From Lepeophtheirus salmonis (Eukaryota; Arthropoda; Copepoda; Siphonostomatoida; Caligidae), in NCBI RefSeq assembly GCF_016086655.4, contig NC_052135.2:20488363-20552362 (forward strand): 64,000 nt of DNA, read 5' to 3'. This document shows, in pieces, positions 23,851 to 36,531 of the stretch. Numbering within the stretch: the stretch's first letter is position 1; each line of letters begins with the position of its first letter. Below the pieces are notes generated by a model that did no database searches, was not told the DNA's origin, and saw nothing but the letters and a program-made list of their open reading frames with translations. The position numbers and the translations under genes were made by a program.

Positions 23851-25625
23851 AAAATATATTTTGCAAAAATACAAAATATATTCCGTCAGATATTTAATTC
23901 ATTATAATTATTATCATTTCCAATATTTCATAAGGGATAGGGGGGGGGGCATAATGGGAAGGATATACTATTATATACATACATTGTAGATCGATGGAGA
24001 AAAAAAAAACAGACTAAAATCCATGTCGACTTAGGTTTCTCATTTCTGGGGAAATTGTCGTAGTCAAAAAATATTGGAGTGGTTCGAGGAGCGTCTTTGG
24101 TAATTTCTTAAGAAAGTTTCCTTACATTTTAAGTTTTTAGATTAATCATAGTAAGTGTCTGATTAAGACTAGTTGGAAGAATATTATTTTATTTATGATT
24201 TATAAGAGGTCTTTCTAAAACTAATCAAACTCTTTTTGACTTTTGGAGATGTAAATTATGAAGGAACTACTCATAGGAATAGGGCAAGATTATTTTTTTA
24301 GTATGTTTATTGCCACACAGGTTGAAGACAAATACATTCCATTTTGAATTAATGGGTCCTTAATTTTAATTCTCAATATAGCAAGATTTTTCTTTAGTTA
24401 CGCTTTATCTTCATGTCAAATATTTTAATTAAATAAGTGGGATCTCTGGAAATATACATACATATATATTTAATGTTCCTATAGTTGGTGAGATGGAGTA
24501 GCACTAATTAAGTATTTGTAAACATTAGAGGGACTGTTTGATGTACAAGAATGACAACTACAACACCCTCTATCCAATCAATTTGTAAAAAGGCACATTT
24601 AGTTCACTGTAATTCTTCCAGCTTTTCAGTAGTTAACAACCTTTTAAGACAGACTAAAGAAACTTCAGGATTAATAAATGAAATAGGTATGTATATGTTT
24701 TTGTTATGATTTTTCATGACTCATAATCTGCTTCATTAATTTCAAAGCCACTTTCATTTTAAGGCTGGGGAAAATCATTTACAGTATTTGCAACAATAAT
24801 AATAATTTTATCAACTTTGTTATTCAAAAGTATTAGTTACGCAGATAATTTAGTCAGTTTAATATTTTTTTTAGATTTATCTTTGAATAGCTCTTTCAGT
24901 GAAAATCTTCAAGGAAGCTATTTTTTTAGCAACATCATTTCATTATTACTCAGTCATTATTTTCGTTACAAATCCTGTGAGTTTGATCTAATAAGACGTA
25001 CCAGACATTTAACAGTCCCTAGTGTATTACAGTTAATCCATATGGCCTAGGATTGTCTTTGAAGTCCATATAGCAAATGATGTACATATATTATAAATGT
25101 ATGAGAGACCGTGAATCAAGGCTATGTACATTCAAGATAATTATTTCTTCCGAGCACGTTGTCCAATGAGCTGCATCTTTTCAATATTTTCATAAATTTC
25201 GGGATCACATGGGTAAATAATAAATACCGTGTAATTGAAGTATATTTTAAGAAGAAATAATAAATTAAATGCTAATCCTACCTAAAGAACTCAAGGGAAG
25301 AAGCAAAATCAACAACAACAAAAATATAAGGGAAATAAATAATGTCTTCATCTACAGCTATTTCACAGAATGATATACATTTAGTTGTTATTATCTCATG
25401 ATTTAAAAGAGTTAATTTTATAAAATAGTTGTTAATAGTTTATTTTATTATCTTTATTAAAGAATTCAATTAGAAATTTGATTTTTTTAAATAAATATTA
25501 TGTTCAAAAAGAACCAAACTCACTTTTTAATAATTACAAAACTTAAATGAATTATACACTATAAAATTAATAACATTATCAGGAAGTTATACATTTAAAT
25601 AATTAATTATAATGAAATGTGGCCA
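23851..25625. other. No recognised gene
   Basis: AT-rich spacer with a nine-G run near 23941. A 77-codon plus-strand frame at 24817-25050 includes SYADNLV, superficially like the reverse transcriptase YADD motif. It has no flanking RT motifs and is considered a coincidence. No terminal repeats were recognised. Confidence 0.45.
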
Positions 25626-25869
25626 ATAATCAAGTCATGCGCTTCACAATTTCATGTATACCTTTTCTTTGCTTTGGGTTAAGCTGGAGCTTTCTTTTGT
25701 TTCTTATCAAAGATCGAACGTTCAAACAAAATAGGAATTGCATTATATAACAAACGCCAATGTCGTTCATGTGACTTCCACAGAAAATGATTTTTTCAAA
25801 GTGAAAAAAAAAAAATGATGTATGAAAAATTTGAATATGGACCCAAATGACATCCTTATAAAGCAAACA

Positions 25870-26030
25870 ATTAATATGATCTTCACATAGTAAAAAATAG
25901 TTGATTAAATTACTTGGCAAACCCCTGAGCCTTTGGTGGGAGTCCTATTCGCACGTTTGATGGCATTCATCCACAACTTCCTTCGATTGATGCCCTTTGG
26001 AAAATTAAACATTTTTATGGGCAATAAGCC
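25870..26030 (-). pseudogene. Decayed THAP-type zinc finger fragment
   Basis: The minus-strand translation contains MFNFPKGINRRKLWMNAIKR followed by NRTPTKGSGVC. This matches the core of the THAP domain, 'f.FPkd..rrkkWl.aikR.nw.Ptk.srvC', with the diagnostic FP, Trp and Cys in the right spacing. The final C-x2-H appears as CEDHI about 35 bp further on in another frame (about 25886), so an insertion and frameshift separate it. The N-terminal C-x-C pair is not seen; a stop lies just upstream. THAP domains bind DNA and occur in P-element transposases and in host regulators. With no downstream domain visible, I cannot say which this was. Confidence 0.45.
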
Positions 26031-29000
26031 TGGAGACTTTTAACTCGAAGTGGATATATTATTGCAATACACTGTGCTAATAAAAATATATTGAAATGAA
26101 TAAGTATGGATTAATTTTATAAATAATTAAATTAAGCGATGAATTATAAGATATGAGTCAACGAAACCGCACAAGCTCACCTTTTTCTATTAATAATAAA
26201 GAAAGGACAAATATTTAAACTCTTTAGTAGTCCTTCATAAATACATTGAAGGATGATACAAGTCTTACATTGGAATATTTTGGATTTAAAAACATATTTT
26301 AAATATTTATAAACAATGTCAATAAAACTGACCATAAGTATCTGTATAAGTCTTCTAAATTTACTTTGTGCTAAACGTTATAATAGTATTTTTTATTAAA
26401 AAATATAGATGCCGACTACATTTCTTGTAAAATTAGAAAAGTTGATAGAAAAGGTGTTAAAGAGCATAAAGAAGCTTCTTTTCATCGATTTCTTAGTATA
26501 AATGCTTATAAAGGGTATTTTGTTTTTTTTCTAAATTTTGTAATAAATAGAATCACACTCAAATGTAAAATCGAATTGTACATAAAAACTAAATTTACTT
26601 GAAATAAATACATTAAAAATTTAAGTGACATAGTAACTATAATGAATTTGTATTTAACTTTTTAAATACATTTTAAAAGACCTCACCCAAACAATTTTTT
26701 GTAATATTTTTAGATAGAAAATTGGTTAATAGTAAAAAGAAAATTAATTTTTCCCTTAATTTAAAGAATTTCGTGTTCCATGATTGAGCAGAACACCAGG
26801 AGAACATATATTTTGCGGTTTAAAATCGAATAACTAGATAGTTAAATAGTAAATAGAAAGGTTTATAGATAAATTAATATATTATTAAGGTTTATTTTTT
26901 TAAATTACAATATGTTTTGTTTTATTGGACTTTATCTCCTTGTTCCGACTGTTTATTATGGGTATCCAGATTTCATTGTAGTTAGATTCTGAATTAACCT
27001 CTAACTGTCTGGAAATATTGATGAAACAGTCATAATAAGTTTCTTAGTAACTATATGAAGTTCGAGCAAGCAATTCAATTAACCAGTCACAGTGTCCACT
27101 ATTTTAGATGAAAATTTCAGAAACACTAAATCTGAAACAATACTTCAAATTAAGGAACTCACAAATACCATAATCTGAAAACCTTTAGATTTGATTTTTT
27201 TGTTTTTCCTTGAGCTTTAATTCTATAATATTTGAAAACGTTGAAATGGTTAATTTATATTATTAGGAGATTATCAGTCAAAACATTCCGACTCATAAAA
27301 TATATTGATATGAGGTTGATGCCGAGTCAATGATGGGATCAACAGTAAAGAAAATGAATGTTGTGTTTTAATAGGTTTTGGAGTCATTGCCAAAGGATGA
27401 CATTAAGGTTTGGACTGAATAGGGTAAGGAAAATGACTCAGAAGGAGTGATTGACAGGCTTATTCCATTTATGATGAGGGAAACCATCCCGTCGGCCCAC
27501 AGGGAAATCCCTATAACTTTATTAGGTTTTATATCAAAAAGAATAGAATGTCATATATCTCCATACACTTATGCTGGAAAACTCTTCCTTTGTAATTCAA
27601 TGAGGTATTTTACTCATAAAGTGAAGATATCAAAACTTTTTGTATAACATATATATAAAATAAACTGTGAATTAAATAAGTATTTTATTGGTTCAGGAAA
27701 TTAATTGAAAATGACTCGGTGTGGCGTAGGAAAACGGAACCACATAATACGTCATACAATTGAAGAAATTGAAGTAAAACCCCGAGTAGTTGACATTTCG
27801 ATGGAAATAAGTCCGTTTTGGAAAACAAACTCAGAGATAAACTGGGTATGGAAATAAAGACCCAACTAATAATGAAATATCAAGAAGAGGTAAAACATAA
27901 TGGAAGGCTTCCGTGTCTAGCTAAAACAAACTAAGAACAAAATAGATTTTGAGGGTTAAGTCTTTAATGTCATTTCAAATTTTAATCTTAACATTAGAAT
28001 CCAGAGGGAGAAAGTTTTAGTAGGGAAAAGTTATAAAAAAAGAGAATCGGGACATAGAAATAGTTGGAGGATTGGAAAGCAGATGCTTAAGCTAGGGTTT
28101 GGTGGAAAAGTCTAGTAAGTCGGTATTTTGGAGCCAAATAAATGGAAATATTGCACAAAAGGACCGAAAAATTACGGCTACATAATTATTAAGTAGAATG
28201 GAGAGTGATTTGATAGAATTTGCTATACTGGTTCAAGTATAAGGAAATTCCTAGAACTCTTTCTCTTAGTAGTACTTATGGTAAGACTTATGAGAAGACT
28301 ATCTTTATTTTCTAGAAAACACAAAACATTTTTAATATGAATGCAACTAGACAGGAATTATATGGGAAAATTTGACCCTATTAAATTCGATTCAATGCTA
28401 CATAAAACATTATGTTCCTATTAAAATTGTGATATGTCTTATTAATAATCAATATTTTTATTTAAATAGTAGTTGCTCTCGGGTTCAAACAATCGCGGAG
28501 AGCCATTTTTTTATAAAAATATATCACATTAAAAAGTTTTTTGTTACACATTAATTCATAATTTTTTATAAAATTTAAGCAAAATATGTATTTTTTACTG
28601 AATTAAGATTAAAAAAAAAGACATAAAAGTTAAAGTCAACATAATTATTACTTTTTTGCTTATCAAAGTAAAAAATAAGCTTACTTGTAACTTTTACTAT
28701 AAATTAGTCAAATTGTTTGGCTGTGATACACTAACGAACATACAAATAAGCAAAAGGCTCCATTTAGTTAAATACTATTATCGTTATTTTAGAAAGTTAA
28801 GTAAGGAATGCTTATAAAACTTTATAAACCCTTTAATTTGTAATTTTATTAATCTATATTTTTTATTTTCCTGTTAATAAAATTTTAAAGAGTTGAATCC
28901 AGATGATTTTAAAACCAATTCACCCTTTTTTTTGTAAGCATGTAAAAGTTCAAAACTTAAGGGTCATGCAGCCTCTAAATATCCATAAAAATGGTTTGCG

Positions 29001-29070
29001 CTTATTTTCAGTTTTATTTACTTTTTCACATAAAAATGAAATAACTGAAACCCTAAGTACATGCATATAA
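26031..29070. other. No recognised gene
   Basis: AT-rich to about 27.2 kb. From about 27.35 to 28.3 kb the composition is more balanced and a 66-codon plus-strand frame (27447-27647) is present. Translations of this patch give only short unrecognised pieces. No TIRs or target duplications were found; it could be the remains of an element too old to identify. Confidence 0.4.
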
Positions 29071-29800
29071 GAATTAAATACCATGCTTTGAATCTTGAAA
29101 AGATAGGAAAAAGTGGAAAAAAATCGTATTTTATATTTGAATATATACTTTTACAATTATATAGGTAAACTTTATAATATTAGAATCCATCTACATTAAT
29201 AGAGGAGTCCCTCTGTTCGTCGAGGTCTCATTCTTAAATGTGTGCATATTATCTTAGAACTAAGGGATTACTATATCTAAGCTATCAGAATGTTGTAACG
29301 AGAATGTACAGCTAAAGTTGAGCTTGTCACATTAAAAAAGAAAAGTAAAGATGAGTACATATCTATAATATGAAAGAAAAGTTTGTCTTTCTTGTGTCTG
29401 TTTGGCAACACCTAATAAATAGAGATAATGCCGGATTACTACCGCTAATATAATATTACAATGTTTACTGATTCAAAATTGGACTTTAATATATTCTTCT
29501 TCAACTAAATATCATTTAAATACGCAAAATATAAGAGAAATATAATTGCAAGATGCGGTGTAATCCCCAAGAAGTGAGTCTAAGATGGAAACTAAAATTC
29601 CTTTCCACAAAAACAATTAAGCTTAGAAAAAAACACCCCATTTTGTTGAAATAATGGAAATGCAACTACTAGATTCTTACAATAGGAGAGCAAGGTCTAC
29701 ATTAATGCATTAATACATAACACCATATTTTGAAAAAGATAAGAAAAAGTGAAAACAGATCATATTTTATTTTTAAATTTATACCTATATAATTATATTT
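29071..29800 (+). repeat. Pair of direct repeats of about 100 bp spaced about 636 bp apart
   Basis: 29071-29170 and 29707-29800 share an AT-rich block with 'ttgaaaagataggaaaaagt' in the first and 'tgaaaaagataagaaaaagt' in the second. Both are followed by 'atattttatatttgaa'-like sequence and 'tacaattatata'. The interval between contains gaggagtccctctgttcgtc near 29203, a string type I associate with dispersed repeats. Whether the pair marks a duplicated insertion or a tandem duplication is unclear. Confidence 0.5.
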
Positions 29801-32800
29801 TATGTGCATACCTAACTGATAAGAAATTGAAATTATTTTTTTCCTCTTCTTAATAGAATTAATAATCTTGGAATAAAAAATTATCATTTATAAATATATA
29901 TTTCAATAAGGACATTTTTAGCTTTAGGCTATAAATTAATTTTGTTTTCCATGCTTTTTTTCCTATAGATGGGGGTTTTTTAGCAGATTTTGCACATGGT
30001 TTTATAGAAGCTCTATGTATGTAAATATCTTCCTTTGCAAACATCTGTGTATTCTACTTAATCTCTTGTATTTTCTGCTGTTAATTTTTGATATTTTACT
30101 CTGTACTAAATTAAATTAAAATGCAATGTACATAGCTTTTGCCTTCTTAGTGTCTTTTGGATTCTTAATGAGCTACAATTTATTTAAGCACCTTATTGTA
30201 TTTTTTAACTCATTCTCTTTTTTACTAGGTAAACAAAACTGTACGTGGCAGACACTATTTTTCCCATTCGTGCAGTCGCCACCCTAAGTAGGAGACACTT
30301 ATGATATTTAGCACCAGTTCACATGGCAACGTTTTAAAACAATGTTATATTTATTTTATTGTGATTCAAAAAGTTTTGCATTCACACAAGAATGAAATCT
30401 GATTAATCCAAAACGGGTTAAACACGTTGATGAATCTAATGAGAATCTTATTAATTGTTATTAGAGAAGGAGGAAATGAACACATTCACGGTGTAAAAGT
30501 CAGCTCCTCCTCCTAATTTGTACAATTTGCTTACATAAGTTGTTAACGCGTATACTGAATTTTCACAATATTTCACTCCAGAAGCCATATTCAAAAAATA
30601 TCATTATAGGTGAAAAAGAACACCAGCTTCGAATCCCCAAAAATAGATAAATATTGAACGGTATGAACGGTTAGATGGCTGTATTAGATGCTTATTTACA
30701 GGGTTGATGCCTCAGATGGAAGGAGTGAGTATTAGAGTCGGAAAATGGGATGGCAGTCGGAAATTTTTGATTATTTACAGAGGGACCTTAAAAATAGAAA
30801 TAAGATATAATAAAAAAATAATATAAATTTTTCTAGAAAAAATGAAAATACTACTTTCTAAAAAACTTATCCTTTATAGAATAAAATATTACTTTTTATA
30901 AATATGTCATTTTAATAAAAATATAACAAATTATTTATTAAAAAAGGTGTATTATATTTTTTGCAAGAAAGAGAAATGGCTCATGAGATAATTCGATTTT
31001 TGCAATAAATATGTCTATGTTATAAAAAAATTTATTAACCTATTATAGGCAATAATTATTTAGGACATTTTGAGTAGCATTATATAACAAATGTATTCAG
31101 GTATGTGAATTTTTTTTACATTAACCAAGTTTCAAAAAAAAAAATCAATAAATGAAAATAAAATTTCTGTTATTTGTAATAATTATAAAAGCAACGTGGA
31201 TGTTGCCCAATATTGCATCGAAAAATCCAAATTTTGCATTTCCCTTAGACATTGGACCATTGGAACGTCTTATCCAGGGTGTGACCGAATAAGGGAAGAC
31301 TGTTGTCGCCTCTCAAGGCTTTGCTTGCTGGTTGTCTAAAAAATAGATAAAAACCGACAAATATGATAGATATACATTTGTTTTAGTTTCCTCGAGTTGA
31401 AGGGTTAAAACAGCAGATGCATTACTGATCTGTTCAAATTCCTTCTTTTGTTCAACTTTCCCTTCATTGGTAGCTGTTATTGTATCCACGACATCAACTC
31501 TTTCTATGTCCCTATTATATTTAAAAAGCTATCTAGAAATGTCAGGTTCATATACTTTTTTCAACTCTTTTATACTCTTTTCCCTTAAAAAAATTAAATA
31601 TTTTGAAACTGTTCACTATGGTAAAAGGTTAATTTTATAACCACCTAATTTCAAAATGAAATAAAACTCTAAAAATAAATAGGAATGATTAAAAATTGAT
31701 TATGAGCAGCATCAAGGATCACAAAAACATTTACAATTGAAATTTAAAATGTAAAACTTATCCTTCACGAGATATTTGTCTTTTCCGGTAAGCCATAATT
31801 TTCATTCAAACAACACTCTCGATTTGAGCTAGACTCTTGAGTAATACGACACCCCATTCAATAATGTATACTTTTCATTTTATATATTATTATGTAAAGT
31901 ACTGTAGACGACAGATAAACAAAAGTTAAATCAATAAATGATCCATTTATGTTACATTGAAAAATCATAGTTATATGTTGTGGTAAATTAATTAAGCTCT
32001 TGCCTGAAATGGGTTCAAATATGGCTGGAAGATAAATCTATTAATGAAATGAACTTTTATATCCACCATTCAAGCATAAAATAACCTTTCCTTCACCAAT
32101 AAGAAGTTATATTTGATTGGAAGCACAGAAAGTTTCTAATTTGGCAATACTTTGAGCGTTTAAAAGAATTAAAAAAATGATGCCAAAAAAAAAATAAAGG
32201 GGAAAATATCAACAGTCGATCTCATAATTATGTATAGATGTGATGTGTATACTTTTATAAAATCAATCTTCCCCCCCCCCAAAAAAAAAGCAAGTAAGAT
32301 TAAAAGACTGAGCCAAGTTCTATATTACATATATGAGCTGGCCTTGAGAAGTAAAATCTTCATTCTTCCGAATGATAATTTTACAGTATCTTCTGCTCAA
32401 TTGGGATATATGTAATATTGTATACATATAAAGACATTGTAATCAGAATACTAAATCGGTATTAATTTTTAGTGACACACCTATAGAGTATTTTAGTCGG
32501 AACAAATGGGATGTGAATAAAAAAATTAAAATGAAGGCCACTTGAAAAAATATTTTAAACCTTTGTCAAAAAAAAGGACTTTTTAGAAATAAATAAAAAA
32601 GACGTCAATAAACCAAGTATCGACAAAGCATTGTGAAGTCATCAACTGTCTTGAAACTCGCTGATGAATACTTACGATTATGTCAAATATAGTTATACAT
32701 TAAAAGGGGCATTCTAATCAATTTAAAAGTACAGTAATAAAATATGAAATCTTAAGTTTAAATTGACCATAATTCCCTTTAAATTGCACAAATTCATATT

Positions 32801-33880
32801 TTATGCTACCTGGAGTACCCGATATAGCTTTGATTAATGAAGAGTCGATGAATAGACAAAAGATGGCCAAACTTTAATTTATTTATATAGATGACATAGC
32901 TATAATCCTATCATATCTGATATGTACTTCCTTTTTATTTCCTTTTGTAAATATGACTTACTCAGATTTATCTACACATGTTCGTTAACACATAAATTTT
33001 GCATTATTAGACGTATATTTTTTTAAACCTATGAACTAAACACAATCAGAAAAACTCATTTATTTGGATACTAAATCTAGATTATGTTACAGTCACCCTA
33101 CGCACTCTATACAAAAATATAATTATGCAAAAATGTCCATCATAAAGCAGAGTTGGTAAGTTAAACCATAAGCACCATTATGCTAATAGTACATACAACC
33201 ATAAATATATGAATTTTTACCTTCAATATATACCTATGTCGTAAGTTTAAATAAGTCAAAAGTTACACTGCTACATATGTATGTAATATTAGACTGGTTC
33301 CTAAAAGTATTTGATTCGAACTGTTGGGAAGACATTGTCTAAAAACGTATGTACTGGTAAAAAATGAAGAAATAAATCATTTGAACCATATTGATCAATG
33401 TTTAGAGGCTGCACGAAGCTTTTGAAACTGTCAATTTTAACTCGTATGAGGAAAAGAATCAAGAGTAATATAATAGACTTCCCAGTTTACCAAAAATTTA
33501 AAATTTGTAGGAAATATCTAAAAAACTTTAGATCTTATGTTAACCATAAAGCCTAAAAAATACTTTTGTATAAGAAATAATCATTTTTGGGGAAAACATT
33601 GTCATTACTTTTAAGAGATTATTTTTCTAATATAATTATTAATAATAAGTTGTTATATTTCGGCTTATTTATAAGGTAATAATTGTAATTTCTTCAAAAA
33701 TTGCAAGATTTACAACCTTAATGGGTGTGCACAACTTCTGAGCATTAGCCAATATGGTTCAAATGTTATATTTTTTCACCAAATATATAATATTATTTGT
33801 ATATTTTTAAAGGGAAAAATGTAAGTACTTATTGAATATATCTGTTATGACATCTGCGTTAGATGTTTGCCACTGATTGA
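29801..33880. other. No recognised gene
   Basis: AT-rich DNA. A patch at 31,190-31,340 is more balanced, but its frames are short and unrecognised on both strands. A C10A9 tract lies at 32271-32289. No RNA gene or transposon ends were seen. Confidence 0.45.
32271..32289. repeat. C10A9 homopolymer junction
   Basis: Ten C followed directly by nine A. A similar C12A15 junction occurs at 52056-52082. The cause is unknown; it is recorded because two such C-to-A junctions in one window are unusual. Confidence 0.9.
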
Positions 33881-33884
33881 TTGT

Positions 33885-34600
33885 TAGTCATCAGGATTAC
33901 GGCAAAAGTTACAGATACATTTTGATCAAACTTGGTACAAAGATTGAATATGGTCACAGTAAAAGACCATTAAGTTATGAGTGGTCAAGGTAACACAAAA
34001 CGTCAAAATTCATGGTCAGCCATAACTTTGAAACAAATTGAAATACATAAGTCATTTTAATTTTACTAACAATATTCACTTTTTCACTTTGAAAAAAGCT
34101 TAGATCTTCTGTTGGTTATTTTATAGGTAATTCTTTCTCAGAAATAATCTTGTATGAGAAAACTATATTAACACTCTTGAAATTTTTTATTCATTTAATG
34201 TCATTATTACATCCACCGACGAAGTTGAGCGTAGGAAATGTTTGCACCTTGGGTGTTCGTTTGTAAGCAAGATTACTGAAAAAATCACAAACGATTTTTA
34301 TTAAACATGGTAGAAAGGTAATATATGTTAACACTAAGTAGCCAAAGTCAAAGGTCACGCAAGACGTTATTTAAAAAAAAAATCAGGATTTAGTAAAAAA
34401 TTACGAATTCATTTGGTAAAACCCTGTAGGAAGGTTATATATGTTAACAGTAAGAGGCCATTAAATTTAAAGAGGTCAAAGTCACACAAAATCTTAGAAT
34501 TGCGACATCGACGTTTGAACTAATTAAGATAAATACCTCTATTTAAATTTTGAAAGGTCAGGGCCACACATAATTGACCTTAAATTTGACAATTAAGTCA
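33885..34600 (+). repeat. Modular dispersed repeat (ccgacgaagttg type), three decayed modules
   Basis: Three related modules occur. One at about 33940-33995 has 'gaatatggtcacagtaaaag', 'accattaagtt' and 'ggtcaagg'. One at about 34315-34360 has 'aatatatgttaacactaag' and 'caaaggtcacgcaag'. One at about 34430-34490 has 'ttatatatgttaacagtaag', 'ggccattaaattt' and 'ggtcaaagtcac'. Between them, at 34210, is tccaccgacgaagttgagcg. That string and the 'ggtcaaggtcacaaggtc' style resemble, from memory, a dispersed repeat found in many marine animals. No complete frame is present. Confidence 0.55.
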
Positions 34601-36531
34601 CACAACTCAAATTAATTTTAATATTTAGAAAAACTTTTAAAGTGAAGGTTTGTGCTCTCCCGGTTAATCATTCTACTTTAAAGTAAATTAGTATATTTTG
34701 ACTTTAGTTGACTATTTGAGGGATTATTTTTCATTTTTTCATAAATTTGTGAAATTTACAGCATTAAAGGCAAATTTATAAACATTGGTTGATATGGGGC
34801 AACCTTTAGATCTCCTCATTACCTACCAAAAGAAATATATTTGGACAATGTTCCCTAACATTTCTTAAAAATAATATTTTAAGAACCAGTCTAATGTATT
34901 ATGAATATCTGCAATATTTACATGCTAACAGTCAATGCAGATTCAATACTTAAGCAACATAACAAAAAGACTTTCCTGTTTGTGTTTTTTCTCCCCCTGA
35001 ATGACCTACATAAACATTGTTTCAAACATTCCTTGGTTTTTCATTTTTTATTTATTTTAAAAAGTATTATTTATACTTTTTTGTTAAATATATACATATA
35101 TAAAAAAGAACTGTTTAGTAGTACTATGTATTTGTTATTAAAAAGAAAAAAAAATAACTCGGGAACCATATTTTATAATTTATTTTATTAAAAGTTTTAT
35201 ATTTATATATATATGTGTGTGCATTTGAAAAAAATATAAGTAGGGAAACTATGTACATACTAGGACCAAGAAGAAAAGGGGAAAAGTTAAAATGTCCTTC
35301 TTTTTAATAATATATTTATTTATGTAAGTTGGTAAAAGAAAATAAAAAAAGAAATAAACATATTCATAATTTGTGAATTAATGTATTTATTATGGCCTAG
35401 AATTTCATCAATAAAAATACATAACAAGGAAATGAATATTGAAATTCAACTCTATAGGAAAAGCAGCTTTACAATACTTTCGGATGCAATTTAAAATATG
35501 TATATTATCCATAAATCATTCAACAGATAAGAATACAAATTCCGTACATTCGATCTTTTAGTGTCGCAAACAAATTGTCTGATCGAAAAAATGCAATAAC
35601 TATGTGTTTCTGAAAAATTACAAATCTGATTTTAAAAGTGTTATAGGGAGAAAGTATTTCATTATCTTTAATAAACCTGCATCAGAAACAGTCAGCCAGT
35701 TACTTTAAGCATAAAAATAAACTCAATTTTGAATCAAAAAATCTCAATTGAGAAAAAAAATCAAAAAAGTTTGATTCGGACCAATTTCCAGAAAAAAAGA
35801 ACTTTGGTTCAAATTACAAAATTCTGACCATGCATTAGGGCTTAATGGACACCATAGGCTCAAAAATGTGTGATTTTCTAAACATTTACTTAGTTTTATT
35901 AATTTATACCTATTCACACTCATGCGATAATTGTTTCATCAAAAAAGTCCAACTGTTTAGATAATGTAGCGTTCTCTTATATGAATTTCATTTGGATTAG
36001 TGCTGAAATGAGTCTAGTCACCATCCTTTGATAAAGGTATGTAATAGGCAATTATAAGATTTCTTGACACCTCCGGGTCTGTAATTATGTACAGACAAGT
36101 ATGGGATATTGCTATACACCAAGGGTTCTCAACAGTTGGTGGGTGTTGTCTAATATGAGATGAATGGATGATCTTGCAAGCCACACTAATGAAACATTGG
36201 ATTTAATTTTAATTGTATAGTAAATAATATATACATGATAAAAGTCAACAGCTTGTGAATTAAACCATCAAATCCTGACGTTCTTATTATTTACCAAATA
36301 GTAATTAGTTTTACATAAAATAAATTTTGAATGTTCCTGCTTTTAAGTGAGCCGAGTGTTGGTGACATAGTCACACGCCAATCTTCTTTTTTAATTTTTA
36401 TTCCAAGGTAATCTCTAATTTCCTCTTTTGCAATTTCCATAACAGGTATCACTCTATTTTTTTATTTGTTGATGAAGACAAATAAAGTCTAGTAAAAAGA
36501 AATCCATTATTTTTTCTTTAACTTCACATTT
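34601..36531. other. No recognised gene; possible hAT-like end near 36.12 kb
   Basis: AT-rich spacer. A 96-codon plus-strand frame at 34901-35191 is rich in Phe, Leu and Lys and is probably fortuitous. At about 36119 the string caagggttctcaacagttgg resembles hAT termini of the caggggttctcaa type, but no matching second end was found. Confidence 0.4.

Noticed and set aside
23708..23989. Two overlapping Ser/Leu/Phe-rich frames
   Set aside because: They are translations of a CT-rich tract in two phases, and neither has a distinctive motif.
24817..25050. Frame with SYADNLV, resembling the reverse transcriptase YADD motif
   Set aside because: The second Asp is Asn, the residues around it do not fit RT motifs, and no other RT domain block is found upstream or downstream on either strand.
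28478..28506. ctctcgggttcaaacaatcg, B-box-like string with a short hairpin
   Set aside because: No A box and no tRNA fold; only a short gctctc/gagagc pairing.
31990..32040. Possible tRNA-like or SINE head (string gaaatgggttcaaatatggc)
   Set aside because: It resembles a B box, but no A box at the right distance and no cloverleaf could be drawn.
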